This document shows, piece by piece, positions 7,378 through 17,105 of a stretch of DNA of 50,914 bases (position 1 is its first letter; each line of letters opens with the position of its first letter). Under the pieces are notes generated by a model, which was not told where the DNA came from, did not search any database, and was given only the letters and a program-made list of their open reading frames with translations. The position numbers were made by a program, and so were the translations under genes. Origin of the DNA: Paludibacteraceae bacterium (GTDB lineage: Bacteria; Bacteroidota; Bacteroidia; Bacteroidales; Paludibacteraceae); the NCBI GenBank assembly GCA_017446455.1, contig JAFSQV010000067.1:1-50914 (forward strand), given 5' to 3'.

Positions 7378-9445
7378 TATATAGATATTTATGATTAACA
7401 GGGTTGCTATTTGCCACATCTTCGATACCCGTCGGTGCATCTATGCCGAGCAGGTACAGAATCGCGTTCTCAATGAGTTGCTTGCCCTCTGAGGTGAGAT
7501 AGGATGTAGAGTACTCGGAGACGCCGATCATTACCATGCGTTGGGAGAGCACGGTGCCGTTACAATTCGTGCCGGCGGGAAAATCCGCGATAGTGGTATA
7601 GGTAGACTGTGAAACAGGCGTTCCGAGCAGTTCAAAACCCGTGGTATTCGTCCATCCGGAGATAGCAGTCACGGCGTTGGTGTTGACTTTTGAGAAGAGC
7701 GGTAACTCATTGTTGGTGAGCGTCAGCCCTCGAAAAAGCGGATGTTCCGGAGCTGTAACGGTGATACTTAAGTCGGCCGTGTTCGCTGCCGTTCCCCAAT
7801 TCCATGCGGTATTCTTAAGGAGAAAGGGTTTGAGCAGCACGATAGGTTTGTCATAACCTTTGAGTGCCGCAAATCCGGCTGCATTGCTGTTGGGCTTGCT
7901 GCTTAGGACCAGTGCTTCATAGCTGCTATAGTCTACCGAAGGATCGGTGGCATCGGTCTCCACGACCCATAGTTGTTCGTTTGCCCGCAGGTGCTTGAGT
8001 AGCGGTTTGTCTTCCGCCGCACCGATGAGCGTGACAAAGGCTACGGCGTGCGTGCCTTCGGGTTGCACCGCGGGAATGGTATCTTCCTCTTCCGGTTGAT
8101 GTTCCTCACCCGGCGCTTCGTAGCAACCGATATCCGGTGCGTCGCCGTTATAGCCAAGGTTGACGTCTATACCTGCATCGATAAGTGCGGAACCTTCGGC
8201 TAAATGCAGACAATCGTCTTCGTTGAGTTCGCTGTTCCCGTTGCGCGGCGCAAGAATATGGGCGGTATCCAACGAGAGGAAGTCAGCATCTTTTACCGTG
8301 AATCCGTTCCAACTGTTATGGTCAATTGCTACGACGTTCTGCGCCTTGTAGCTGTCATTATTCTGGCTTTTGTAAGAGAGGCAGTTCTGAATGGTATTCG
8401 TGCCATACGCGGTGGTGAAACCGTAGTTGGTGTTATTGGCATAGGAGGTGTTGTTATACAGCCACATCGTTCCGCCGTTGTTGTTTTGGTCAAAACCGCG
8501 GGCATAGTTGCCTACCGCCAAGCAGTGGTGAATGAGCAGTTTGTGGTCCGTGAATTGTCCGCCCATCTTAAAGCCATTTCCGTTTCCCTGGCACGGGTAT
8601 TTCTCGAGTGTGATGGCGACGGTATTACCATAGCGATCAACGACCTGCGTACCTACTTTGGAGTCAAACCATGCTTTGTCTACACCCAACGCACGCGGAT
8701 TTTGGCTCATGTCGTAGTACGGCGCACCGTTCTGGTAGCAGATACAGTGCTCAATGACCGTATTGGAAGTGCTGACACGCTGGAAGAAATCCCATCCGTC
8801 GTCGCTGTTATTCCATGCGCGGCAACCGATATAGTGGTTTCCCGCTCCGGTGAACTGCTTATCCGCAAAACCATCGGCATTGCCGCCAAAGTTAGCCGTC
8901 GCGCCGGACATCGTCTCGTAGTCAAAATTATCGTGACTGTCCACATTCTTGATGATGTTGTTGCCACCATTCTTCATCTGGCAACCGGTGTCAGCCGAAC
9001 CGTATATGTCGAGGTTCTCAAAGAGGTTATAACTACCTTCGTTATGCAGGTTGTTCTTGCCCGAATAGCGCAGCGTGAGGTTTTTGATATGCAGGTAAGA
9101 GGTGGTACTCTTGACTTGCAACCCGCGTGTGCCGTAGGGCGTAGAACGGAAGTCGAGTATCGCCGCATAGGTACCGCCGCGACTGATGCCTTCGTAGCCG
9201 GAGATGACGATACGATTGGACGCAGAGCCGCTCAGGTTCTGAACGGCTGTATTGCCCAAGTCATACTGGCCGCTGAATAGATAGAGCGTGTCGCCGGGAT
9301 TGCTCAATAACTTCAATCCCTTCGCAAAGGAAATAGGATTGCTGAACGATCCGTCTCCGTTGCCGTCAGGCGAAGCATAGTAGGTGGCCGCACTCAGGCT
9401 AAGGCTCAGCAGCAAGGCTGTGATGAAAAAGAATAAACGTCTCAT
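7310..9445 (-). CDS. Pectate lyase, PL9-like, with T9SS sorting tail
   Basis: Secreted polysaccharide lyase of 711 residues. The ATG at 9443-9445 opens a signal peptide (MRRLFFFITALLLSLSLSA). Residues about 20-440 are a right-handed beta-helix with the PL9 signature NADGFADKQ followed by CRAWNNSDDGWDFFQ, the region holding Ca-binding and catalytic residues in Pel9A. Residues about 465-660 form a second module, with PIVLLKPFLL, HPLFRGL and YLTSEGKQLIENAILYLL, that also occurs in the 1388-residue protein at 41246-45412. The C-terminus (GIEDVANSN, then YLYNGKLFIE and YDATGRRMAR) is a type A T9SS sorting domain. Its start overlaps the GT2 stop by four bases (ATGA). Expected substrate is demethylated pectin (polygalacturonate), acted on outside the cell. 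Confidence 0.87.
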   Translation of the reverse strand: MRRLFFFITALLLSLSLSAATYYASPDGNGDGSFSNPISFAKGLKLLSNPGDTLYLFSGQYDLGNTAVQNLSGSASNRIVISGYEGISRGGTYAAILDFRSTPYGTRGLQVKSTTSYLHIKNLTLRYSGKNNLHNEGSYNLFENLDIYGSADTGCQMKNGGNNIIKNVDSHDNFDYETMSGATANFGGNADGFADKQFTGAGNHYIGCRAWNNSDDGWDFFQRVSTSNTVIEHCICYQNGAPYYDMSQNPRALGVDKAWFDSKVGTQVVDRYGNTVAITLEKYPCQGNGNGFKMGGQFTDHKLLIHHCLAVGNYARGFDQNNNGGTMWLYNNTSYANNTNYGFTTAYGTNTIQNCLSYKSQNNDSYKAQNVVAIDHNSWNGFTVKDADFLSLDTAHILAPRNGNSELNEDDCLHLAEGSALIDAGIDVNLGYNGDAPDIGCYEAPGEEHQPEEEDTIPAVQPEGTHAVAFVTLIGAAEDKPLLKHLRANEQLWVVETDATDPSVDYSSYEALVLSSKPNSNAAGFAALKGYDKPIVLLKPFLLKNTAWNWGTAANTADLSITVTAPEHPLFRGLTLTNNELPLFSKVNTNAVTAISGWTNTTGFELLGTPVSQSTYTTIADFPAGTNCNGTVLSQRMVMIGVSEYSTSYLTSEGKQLIENAILYLLGIDAPTGIEDVANSNPVNHKYLYNGKLFIETSGAVYDATGRRMAR

Positions 9446-10134
9446 CGTAGTATAAAATGAAGTTGTAAACGCAGTATAGTGTACCAAAGAATCAGTTTGC
9501 CTCTAAGGCTCGCCCCTTTGGCTTTGTCTTGTAAGGCGCGCACAACGGCTTTGCGTGCTTCGGGATGAGGCACGGAGGTCGTACTGGTGGGATTGGCGGT
9601 ATAGATATACCCGGCATAGTCGATGCGTTGGCAACAGGCGTTACGTAGCCAAAGGTCTGCGGAGAAGAGTACATCTTCGTAGATGAATCCCGGCGCAAAC
9701 TGCAGCCGGGCAATCGTTTCGCGGCGATACAGACGCATACAGGGCGATGTGAACTGATATTGGTGGCAAGGTGTCTTGGCTTTTGTGCGCGTGTAGCCGC
9801 TCTGCACATAGTCCACACCGTCGATAGCCGACAAGTGTCGTTCACACCAGTCGGGTTCTAACAGGTCGTCCGCATCCACAAAAGCGATATACTCGCCGTG
9901 CGTCTTCGCCATACCGAGGTTTCGCGCTACGGATTGGCCGGCGTGCGGTTGCGGTAACACCAAGACGCGCTTGTCTTGTTTTGCGAAGGTCTTGGCAATC
10001 GCTAAACTGCCGTCGGTGCTACCGTCGTCCACTAAGGCTATCTCAATGTCCGGATACGTCTGTGCTAACAGACTCTCCACACATGCCTTGAGGTAGTGCT
10101 CGGCGTTAAATATGGGTACTATAATACTGATCAT
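9442..10134 (-). CDS. Family 2 glycosyltransferase
   Basis: GT-A fold glycosyltransferase of 230 residues. The ATG at 10132-10134 gives the canonical beginning MISIIVPIFNAEHYL; longer in-frame starts add an atypical tail. Motifs are VDDGSTDGS, the ARNLGMAKTHGEYIAFVD segment, and the metal-binding DADD. It ends in a hydrophobic segment (LILWYTILRLQLHFILR), perhaps membrane-associated. It overlaps the GT4 gene by 29 bases and the lyase gene by four. With GT4, the dehydratase and the WecA-like transferase upstream, it probably adds a sugar to a lipid-linked surface glycan; donor and acceptor cannot be told. Confidence 0.87.
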   Translation of the reverse strand: MISIIVPIFNAEHYLKACVESLLAQTYPDIEIALVDDGSTDGSLAIAKTFAKQDKRVLVLPQPHAGQSVARNLGMAKTHGEYIAFVDADDLLEPDWCERHLSAIDGVDYVQSGYTRTKAKTPCHQYQFTSPCMRLYRRETIARLQFAPGFIYEDVLFSADLWLRNACCQRIDYAGYIYTANPTSTTSVPHPEARKAVVRALQDKAKGASLRGKLILWYTILRLQLHFILR

Positions 10135-11191
10135 ATTGTGCTTCTCGTGCAAAGGATTCTCTATGTTGCGTAGCCTGCCGCGTAAAACCATGTTGTTGCC
10201 ATTCCTCCAACCGCTCGCGGATAAAGGTCTTGATATTCTCTACATCGTCCGTAGCGATGCCGGCGTTGGTGTAAGCTATCAGTTCGGCTAACGAACCTTT
10301 GTCGGAGGGTACGCACAGGATGGGTTTCTCGCATCCTAAAGCTTCGTAGAACTTGGTGGTCAACATGCCGTGTGTGCGTTCGCTTGTCAGCACAAGCATG
10401 ATCCCGCTGCGGCGAATCGCGTTGCCTAAGGCATCATGGGCGACAGGATGGTTCTGAGGTGTATGAAGGTCTATCGCAATGCCCATTTCTTGGGCTATTT
10501 GTTGCACCTTATGTAGCGCCGGTTTTTGCCACTCAAAGAGAGAACCGATATAGGTAATCGTAAAACGATCGGTTTTGAGATTCTTCGGATAAAATTGCGT
10601 TGCGTCATAGCCGTTATAGACAACCGAGACGTTCGGGTTGAACGGACGAATAAAGTCCGCATGCCACGGGGAAACGGTAGTTATGGCCTGTGCGGCACGT
10701 AGCACTTTATTGCGTCGGCGGATATGAATGGCGCGATAGAGACGCCGGAAAGGCATGGTCCACCAGGTGCGATGATGGTATTGGTACGTGGAGTCTTCCA
10801 CTTGTTCGTCCAAATCGCGTATGTCGCAGTAGAGAGGCACGTTCATCGCTTGTGCGATGCGTTGTGCAGCCCCTAATGGGAAGTCGCTGAAGGCAGAGCA
10901 AAGTACGAGATCGAAGTCCGGCTGCGTAGCCAGATATTTACGTGCAAAAGCCCGGTTGTGCCAATCGGTAAGCAATGTCCAGACGGTTTTAATAAACCAA
11001 TCGAAGGTCCTCCCGCTATACATGCGGATAGTCTCTATCGGATAGGAGTGCGCAAAAGCCAAGTCTCCGTATTCTTCGGTCAACAGCGTCACCTCGTATC
11101 CTTTCTGCACGAAGTACTCGCACAGAGAACGCACGCGGGGCAAGTAGCCCGGGGCGGCAGGAGGATCAGATACAATTAATAATCTTTTCAT
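10106..11191 (-). CDS. Family 4-type glycosyltransferase
   Basis: GT-B fold glycosyltransferase of 361 residues, starting at the ATG 11189-11191 (MKRLLIVSDPPAAPGYLPR). The N-terminal half has GYEVTLLTEEYG and DLVLCSAFSDFPLG typical of GT4-like domains. The C-terminal half carries VVYNGYD, FTITYIGSLFEWQK and the donor-site segment TTKFYEALGCEKPILCVPSD. It overlaps the upstream deacetylase-like gene by 26 bases. Its neighbours suggest assembly of an O-antigen, capsule or protein glycan. The longer frame to 11278 reads through coding sequence of the upstream gene and is unlikely to be used. Confidence 0.85.
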   Translation of the reverse strand: MKRLLIVSDPPAAPGYLPRVRSLCEYFVQKGYEVTLLTEEYGDLAFAHSYPIETIRMYSGRTFDWFIKTVWTLLTDWHNRAFARKYLATQPDFDLVLCSAFSDFPLGAAQRIAQAMNVPLYCDIRDLDEQVEDSTYQYHHRTWWTMPFRRLYRAIHIRRRNKVLRAAQAITTVSPWHADFIRPFNPNVSVVYNGYDATQFYPKNLKTDRFTITYIGSLFEWQKPALHKVQQIAQEMGIAIDLHTPQNHPVAHDALGNAIRRSGIMLVLTSERTHGMLTTKFYEALGCEKPILCVPSDKGSLAELIAYTNAGIATDDVENIKTFIRERLEEWQQHGFTRQATQHRESFAREAQYDQYYSTHI

Positions 11192-12335
11192 ACAGCGAGG
11201 CATGATAGGAGCCATCATTGATGTTGCTGTTGTGCCATAAGATGCAGAGATCGCCATGATGCATACGCACTCTCTCAATCAGGCGTTCGCACAGGAAATA
11301 GGCCTCGTCTTCGGTGAGGTCCATGTAGTTCTCATTGCTGAGCGTGGTATCCATGATCATCAGCGGATGCAGCGTGAGATTGGTCAGTTTATACGAAGCG
11401 GGATTGATCCACCGCACGGCACGCGTGGTCTGCAGGCGGAAACCGGCCTCATCGGCAAAACCCGTTGTGAAATCGTCCGTATAACCGGCTTTCACGAGCT
11501 GTTGGAGTTGGCGCAGTGAAGTACGCAAGTAATGGGTACGGAACATGCGGCTGTATTCGATCTCAGGTATGTCGCCGTAGTAACTGCCGTGTACACCCAG
11601 ATAGACGTTGTTGTGACGCAACATGTGCTTCAATTGCTTAAAATCGCGTCCCCAACGCGCGTATTGTGGAGCGTCGTAGCCGAATCCGTTGGTGCGTTTG
11701 ACGAAATAGATGACATCGGCATTTTTTACTTTCGCATCTTGCTCAATGAACCATGGGAACGTATAATACGGATCGTTATGAATGTCGCGCAAAGCGGCCC
11801 ATACTTGTTTTCCCTCTCCGCGTTTGAGTCCTCCTATGATTCCCCGCAGCGAGCGATATTTCGAAATGGCATCAATATCGTGCGTCAGGTATATATGACC
11901 GAATCCCGGAGTAGGAAGCGGGCAGTTCAGAAGTTTGAGCAGTTGGCGCGCGTATTCATCCAATAACGGAACCTGCAAACGACCATTGTGTCCCAGGATG
12001 GAGAACCGGGCGGCAAAGCGATCGTGTTCATCCCGCTCGGTGTTATAACTCTCTTCGGCACGCGAGATAAAGAAGAACGTATTGTACACGATGTCCGTGC
12101 GGATGATGGCTTTCCCTTTCGCGGGTTGCTCCACTTGCACCTTTCCCATGTCGGGTAATACGATATAATTGCCGAATTTCCCGTTGGGTACAATAATCAC
12201 GTCGTGATCCTCCAGCGCTTTTTCATCCGCTGTGTACGCCACACGCGCTGCGGCTTCGCTGTCTCCGTAGCAAAGCCAAGTGATGATGTACTCAATCACC
12301 TCGTCTAATTTTCGCTTAGTAGTTCTTTGTTCCAT
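11166..12335 (-). CDS. Polysaccharide deacetylase-like protein
   Basis: A 389-residue protein resembling the polysaccharide-deacetylase superfamily proteins that carry an N-terminal DUF7033-type region in Bacteroidota glycan clusters. The NodB-like motifs are YLTHDID (acid/metal Asp pair), GVHGSYYGD (second metal motif) and, near the end, MDTTLS and ILWHNSNIN (His-containing motif 5). No signal peptide is seen, so the protein is probably cytoplasmic. The gene starts 18 bases after the ABC-F stop and overlaps GT4. Whether it is an active deacetylase is not certain from sequence. Confidence 0.75.
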   Translation of the reverse strand: MEQRTTKRKLDEVIEYIITWLCYGDSEAAARVAYTADEKALEDHDVIIVPNGKFGNYIVLPDMGKVQVEQPAKGKAIIRTDIVYNTFFFISRAEESYNTERDEHDRFAARFSILGHNGRLQVPLLDEYARQLLKLLNCPLPTPGFGHIYLTHDIDAISKYRSLRGIIGGLKRGEGKQVWAALRDIHNDPYYTFPWFIEQDAKVKNADVIYFVKRTNGFGYDAPQYARWGRDFKQLKHMLRHNNVYLGVHGSYYGDIPEIEYSRMFRTHYLRTSLRQLQQLVKAGYTDDFTTGFADEAGFRLQTTRAVRWINPASYKLTNLTLHPLMIMDTTLSNENYMDLTEDEAYFLCERLIERVRMHHGDLCILWHNSNINDGSYHASLYEKIINCI

Positions 12336-12353
12336 AGGACACGATTTTTTGAA

Positions 12354-14129
12354 TTATTCATTCAAAATTTCCCATTCGTATAATTTTTGTTCTATTTGGT
12401 GTTTGATTGATTCGTATTTTTGGAAGTTCTCCTGCGTCTGATTTTCCGGCAGGGAGAGGAGTTGCTCCATTTCCGCCTGTTGCGTCTCCAAGGCTGCGAT
12501 AGCTTCTTCGGTCTCGGCTATCTGCCGCTCTTTCTTGCGTTTCTCCGCCGCTGCGGCTTTTTGAGCAGCGTAGTCGATAGCGCCACTAGGAGAACTAGGA
12601 ACCCTAGGAGAACTAGGAATACTAGATTTCTCCAACTCCTGCAGGTTGGTTATTTTCCTTGCGCGCAGGTAGTCGTAGATGCCGCCGAGGTGTTCTTTGA
12701 CGCGTCCGCCGCCGAACTCATAGACTTTTGTGACGAGTCCGTTGAGGAAATCGCGGTCATGGCTGACGCATATGAGTGTGCCGTCGAAGGCCTGTAGCGC
12801 AGCTTTGAGTACATCTTTGGATTGCATGTCCAGGTGGTTCGTCGGCTCGTCGAGAATGAGCAGGTTGCAGGGTTCGAGTAGCAAGCGTATCATCGCCAAG
12901 CGGCTTCTTTCACCGCCGGAGAGCACTTTGACTTTTTTGTCGGAGGCTTCGCCGCCAAACATAAAAGCGCCGAGGATGTCGCGAATCTTTGTGCGGATAT
13001 CTCCTACTGCCACATAGTCGATCGTTTCAAAGACGGTCTTGTCTTCGTCCAGCAGCGCCGCCTGGTTCTGGGCGAAATAGCCGATTTTGACATTGTGACC
13101 GATCTTGAGGTTACCCAAGTAGTCGAGTTGGCCCATGATACACTTGACGAGCGTCGTTTTTCCTTCGCCGTTCTTACCGACAAAGGCTACTTTCTCGCCG
13201 CGGCGGATAGTGAAAGTGACGTCATGGAAGACGGTATGTGCACCGAAATCTTTGCGCAAGTCTTCGATGATGAGCGGGAAGTCTCCGCTACGCGGGGCAG
13301 GTGGGAAACGCAGGTTGAGACGTGAGGTGTCTTCGAGGTCCACTTCCAGTCGTTCGAGTTTCTCGAGTTGCTTGATACGACTCTGCACTTGCACGGCTTT
13401 GGTCGCTTTGTAGCGGAAACGCTCGATGAACTCTTCGGTGTCCTGAATCATCTTTTGCTGGTTCTGGTACGCCCGGACTTGTTGTTCGTGCCGTTCCTTA
13501 CGTAATTCAACAAAGCGAGTATAATTAACATTGTAATCATAGATTCGTCCGAGTGTTATTTCGATGGTTCGCCCACACACATTATCGATAAACGCGCGGT
13601 CGTGGCTGACCATGAGTACGGCAGACGGGCTGGCTTTGAGGAAGTCCTCCAACCACTGGATGGACTCGATGTCGAGGTGGTTCGTCGGCTCGTCAAGCAG
13701 TAATAAGTCCGGATGGCGCAAGAGAATCTTCGCCAATTCAATACGCATTCGCCATCCGCCGGAGAACTCGCTGCAAGGACGCTCGAAATCCTTACGCTCG
13801 AAGCCCAAACCGATAATCGTCCTGTCCATCTCAGCGATGAAGCGCGCTTCATCTTCTCCCGCGAAAACGGTCATCACTTCTTCGCGCAGTGTGCGGTCGT
13901 CATGGAAGAGCATGACTTGCGGCAGGTAGCCGATGGTCATGTCTGCTTCGCGGGCGATACGTCCGCTGGTAGGTTGGTACTCGCCGGCGATGAGTCGCAG
14001 GAGAGTGGTCTTTCCCGCACCGTTCTTGCCTACCAGCGCTACACGTTCCTTACGGTTGATAAGGAAAGTGATGTCGTCCAATACGGGACGCGCCGAGAAC
14101 TCCATACTTACGTGATCAATGGTCAGCAT
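12354..14129 (-). CDS. ABC-F family ATPase
   Basis: Tandem-ATPase ABC-F protein of 591 residues without membrane domains, the type that binds ribosomes (EttA, Uup, YheS relatives). The ATG at 14127-14129 gives MLTIDHVSMEF; a TTG six bases upstream is less likely. ABC1 has GKNGAGKTT, SGGWRMRIELAK and LLLLDEPTNHLD. A charged linker of about 75 residues follows (RYKATKAVQVQSRIKQLEKL). ABC2 has GKNGEGKTT, LSGGERSRLAMI and LLILDEPTNHLD. The C-terminal coiled coil (KKERQIAETEEAIAALE) is Uup-like. Between ABC2 and this coil lies the CTAG array, translated as a Ser/Pro-rich spacer (SIPSSPRVPSSPSG). The start overlaps the WecA-like gene by 14 bases. Confidence 0.92.
   Translation of the reverse strand: MLTIDHVSMEFSARPVLDDITFLINRKERVALVGKNGAGKTTLLRLIAGEYQPTSGRIAREADMTIGYLPQVMLFHDDRTLREEVMTVFAGEDEARFIAEMDRTIIGLGFERKDFERPCSEFSGGWRMRIELAKILLRHPDLLLLDEPTNHLDIESIQWLEDFLKASPSAVLMVSHDRAFIDNVCGRTIEITLGRIYDYNVNYTRFVELRKERHEQQVRAYQNQQKMIQDTEEFIERFRYKATKAVQVQSRIKQLEKLERLEVDLEDTSRLNLRFPPAPRSGDFPLIIEDLRKDFGAHTVFHDVTFTIRRGEKVAFVGKNGEGKTTLVKCIMGQLDYLGNLKIGHNVKIGYFAQNQAALLDEDKTVFETIDYVAVGDIRTKIRDILGAFMFGGEASDKKVKVLSGGERSRLAMIRLLLEPCNLLILDEPTNHLDMQSKDVLKAALQAFDGTLICVSHDRDFLNGLVTKVYEFGGGRVKEHLGGIYDYLRARKITNLQELEKSSIPSSPRVPSSPSGAIDYAAQKAAAAEKRKKERQIAETEEAIAALETQQAEMEQLLSLPENQTQENFQKYESIKHQIEQKLYEWEILNE
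12586..12625 (-). repeat. In-frame CTAG array, 9-bp period, inside the ABC-F gene
   Basis: CTAG occurs at 12586, 12595, 12604, 12613 and 12622, exactly 9 bases apart, as in mutS2 at 2157-2196. It codes for Ser/Pro-rich residues of about 501-514 in the spacer between ABC2 and the C-terminal coiled coil. Confidence 0.87.
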
Positions 14130-15195
14130 GCGCAAGAACGATTTGACGGTTAATAACTCTCCAAAGGAGCAGGGTCAGTATAGTCGCTAAGCCGAAATCG
14201 GCGGATAATAGCAACCAGTTGTTCCAATTGCGTCCGAGGATGCCCAATCCGATGAAGACGATACTCGCGCTGAGTAATACGCAAGTTGTCTGTATGTGGT
14301 TCAACCCTGTGCGCAACAACAAGTGATGAATGTGGTTCTTATCCGGTTCTAAGAGCGGTCGGCGTTGCTTGATACGCGTGAGACTGACGCGGATGGCATC
14401 GAAGAGCGGAATGGTCAGCACACAAACAGCTACGGCCGGTGCGGCAGTCATATGCAATGCTTCGGGCACAAGATGGTAGGCGTTGATCTCGCAGAAACGG
14501 AAGACAAAGGCGGTGATGAGATAGCCCAACAACAGGCTGCCCGAATCGCCCATGAAGATCTTGTCCCGTTTGCCGAACACGTTAAAGAGGAAGAACACCG
14601 CCAATACGCCGATCATGCAGATAGCCATGTTGGACCAGACTGTTTCGCCTGCTAAACCGAAATAGATGGCGAAGAACAGGCAGTACAGAATACCCAAGCC
14701 GCTGGCCAAGCCGTCGATGCCGTCAATGAGATTTATCGCATTGATGATGGTCAAAAGGATGCCGAGCGAGAGGATATAACTGGGGATGATTCCTATCTCT
14801 GCAATGCCGAAGAGTCCATGTAGGTGGGTGATGCGGATGTCGGCAAAACCGATTAAGGCTATGCCGGCCAGCGTCTCTCCTAAGAGTTTGGCGGATGGGC
14901 GTAAGACCAGTACATCATCCGTAAAACCTACTACCATGATAAGGAATAATCCGATCAGAAAGAACGGATTTTGCTCTATTGGCGTACACAGCAAATAGGT
15001 CAACATAAACGCGAAACAGATATTCAGCCCGCCGATATTAGGCACCTCTCCGTTATGGCTCATGCGCTTGTTCGGGCGCACAACAAAACCCTTTGTCTTC
15101 GCCACACGAATGACCACAGGCATGAAGAGCGCGCCGAGTATAAAACTCAGCAAACCGATCCAATAACTATGTGCTATCAGCGCCTGTTGCATCAT
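14116..15195 (-). CDS. Undecaprenyl-phosphate sugar-1-phosphate transferase (WecA/MraY family)
   Basis: Polytopic membrane protein of 359 residues that transfers a UDP-HexNAc-1-phosphate to undecaprenyl phosphate, the first membrane step of surface glycan synthesis. Family motifs seen are the DD pair in GFTDDVLVLRPSAK, NLIDGIDGLASG, FMGDSGSLLLG and the cytoplasmic PDKNHIHHLLLRTG, which is more like WecA/TagO than MraY. About ten hydrophobic helices. The ATG at 15193-15195 overlaps the stop of the dehydratase gene by four bases. With the dehydratase just upstream, the initiating sugar may be a modified HexNAc, though this is inference. Confidence 0.88.
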   Translation of the reverse strand: MMQQALIAHSYWIGLLSFILGALFMPVVIRVAKTKGFVVRPNKRMSHNGEVPNIGGLNICFAFMLTYLLCTPIEQNPFFLIGLFLIMVVGFTDDVLVLRPSAKLLGETLAGIALIGFADIRITHLHGLFGIAEIGIIPSYILSLGILLTIINAINLIDGIDGLASGLGILYCLFFAIYFGLAGETVWSNMAICMIGVLAVFFLFNVFGKRDKIFMGDSGSLLLGYLITAFVFRFCEINAYHLVPEALHMTAAPAVAVCVLTIPLFDAIRVSLTRIKQRRPLLEPDKNHIHHLLLRTGLNHIQTTCVLLSASIVFIGLGILGRNWNNWLLLSADFGLATILTLLLWRVINRQIVLAHADH

Positions 15196-17105
15196 TGCGG
15201 GTCAAGTTGCTCGTACACAGAGTTCTTACTGATATATTCCGGTACCAGTTGTTTCATCATCTTGACGGTGGTAAAGGCTTTGTCTTGATGACTCGTCTCA
15301 ATCAATTGGTCGATGAGTTTGCTTACTTGGTTATAGTCAAACTCGCGAACACGGGCAATCATGATTTTGCTGTTGCTTGTCGGGAGAGTCAACTCCTTTT
15401 GGTTCAACAACTCTTCGTATAATTTCTCGCCCGGGCGCAGCCCTGTGAAGACAATCGGAATATCTTTCTCCGGCGTGTATCCTGCCAAGCGAATCATGTT
15501 TCGCGCCAGATCCAGGATCTTCACCGCTTTGCCCATGTCGAAGACGAAGATCTCGCCGCCGTTTCCTAAAGTGCTGGCTTCCATAACCAGACAACAGGCC
15601 TCGGGGATGGTCATGAAGTAACGGATGATATCCGGATGGGTCACCGTGACCGGTCCTCCGGCAGCTATCTGCTTTTGGAAATAGGGGATGACCGACCCGT
15701 TACTGCCGAGCACATTGCCGAACCGCGTAGTGATGAACTTCGTGCATTGCGGGTTCTCTTTTTGCAGTTTATGGAAGAGGGATTGTACGTATATCTCCGC
15801 GATACGTTTGCTGGCACCCATGATGTTCGTCGGGTTAACAGCTTTGTCGGTGGAGATCATCACGAAGCGCTCCGTTCCGTATTTGACCGCCATGTCGGCC
15901 ATATTCTTCGTGCCGAGTACGTTCGCGCGTACTGCCTCGTTAGGATAACTCTCCATGAGCGGCACATGCTTGTACGCGGCCGCATGATAGACCACATCCG
16001 GACGTAACTCGCTGAAGATCTGCTCGATACGTTCTCTGTCTCGCACGTCTGCAATAACCGGAATAAACCGCGCTTCCGGGAATTGCTTTTGTAAGTCTAA
16101 ACTCAAGTCATGCAGCGGAGACTCAGCAATCTCCAAGAGGATGGTGGCTTGAGGACCGTATTTCTGAATTTGGCGAACGAGTTCGCTACCGATACTTCCT
16201 GCTGCGCCGCTGACCATTACTACTTTGCCTTGGATGATTTGGCGCACATTCTCGGTGCTCACTTCTATCTGCGGACGTTCCAACAGATCTTCGATACGGA
16301 TGGCATCGATGCGACCGATATGTTGCGCGTCAATATCGTTCGGGTTCTCCACACTGGTGAAATAGGGAGTAGTCAAAATGCGGATGTTATGGTCAATGAA
16401 GATCTGTAAATCCTTGGCCGGGTTGATCTCGCGCATCTTAAGCGGCGAGACAATGACGTGCCGGATATTACGTGCCTTCATCCAATCGAAGAGTTTCTCG
16501 TTGAGTTGTAACACCGGTAAGCCGGCTAGTTCAAAACCATGCTCGCCGTCGGAGATGAATCCTTCGGGGCGATAGGGTGTATTGCCGGCAGAACGCAGCA
16601 TCTTAGCAATGGAGATACCTGCATATTTCGTACCGAAGATCAGTACACGCGGACTGCCGTTTCCGTATTGCTGCAGGACCTCACCGAAGGTCTTTACGGC
16701 TACACGCAAAGTGAAAAGCAACACAAAAGCTACCGGAACATAGATAGCCACGATGGTATTGAAGATAGGATGACTTCCGGTGGTCCAATCCATCGCATAG
16801 TTAAAGAGCACAATCACCGCGCCGGTCGATACGTTTGCCAATAGCACCTTCACCATATCGATGAACGTGGAATAACGCAGGATGCCGGAGTAGGTATTAA
16901 ATGCCCCAAAGGCGAGCATTTGTATCAGGATAATCACGAGATATTGTTGCCCAATGGGCAATATCTGCGGATTATCCGAAGCGTAGTTGAAATAACTACT
17001 TCCGATCCATACACTAATCCAAAAAGCGATTGTGCAAAGTAACAGATCCAGTAATAAAACGCCCCAACGGGGTAGGTACCCCATATCAAACTTTAAGCTT
17101 TTCAT
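15192..17105 (-). CDS. Nucleotide-sugar 4,6-dehydratase (CapD/PglF/WbpM family)
   Basis: Membrane-anchored UDP-HexNAc dehydratase of 637 residues. Four to five helices fill residues about 10-125, followed by a nucleotide-binding CoA-type domain (RVLIFGTKYAGISIAKML) and a C-terminal SDR domain with GAAGSIGSELVRQI, YHAAAYKHVPLME and STDKAVNPTN. The usual SDR Tyr-x3-Lys is replaced by MGASK, as in WbpM, PglF and FlaA1 proteins. The reaction makes a 4-keto-6-deoxy sugar for later amination or transfer. It overlaps uvrA by 20 bases and the WecA-like gene by four, so a repair gene and glycan genes are coupled in one run. Confidence 0.9.
   Translation of the reverse strand: MKSLKFDMGYLPRWGVLLLDLLLCTIAFWISVWIGSSYFNYASDNPQILPIGQQYLVIILIQMLAFGAFNTYSGILRYSTFIDMVKVLLANVSTGAVIVLFNYAMDWTTGSHPIFNTIVAIYVPVAFVLLFTLRVAVKTFGEVLQQYGNGSPRVLIFGTKYAGISIAKMLRSAGNTPYRPEGFISDGEHGFELAGLPVLQLNEKLFDWMKARNIRHVIVSPLKMREINPAKDLQIFIDHNIRILTTPYFTSVENPNDIDAQHIGRIDAIRIEDLLERPQIEVSTENVRQIIQGKVVMVSGAAGSIGSELVRQIQKYGPQATILLEIAESPLHDLSLDLQKQFPEARFIPVIADVRDRERIEQIFSELRPDVVYHAAAYKHVPLMESYPNEAVRANVLGTKNMADMAVKYGTERFVMISTDKAVNPTNIMGASKRIAEIYVQSLFHKLQKENPQCTKFITTRFGNVLGSNGSVIPYFQKQIAAGGPVTVTHPDIIRYFMTIPEACCLVMEASTLGNGGEIFVFDMGKAVKILDLARNMIRLAGYTPEKDIPIVFTGLRPGEKLYEELLNQKELTLPTSNSKIMIARVREFDYNQVSKLIDQLIETSHQDKAFTTVKMMKQLVPEYISKNSVYEQLDPQ

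Noticed and set aside
8204-9280. Long plus-strand open frame (358 codons) opposite the PL9 lyase gene
   Set aside because: It is the antisense shadow of a confidently identified gene; its product has biased hydrophobic/Val-rich composition and no recognisable domain.
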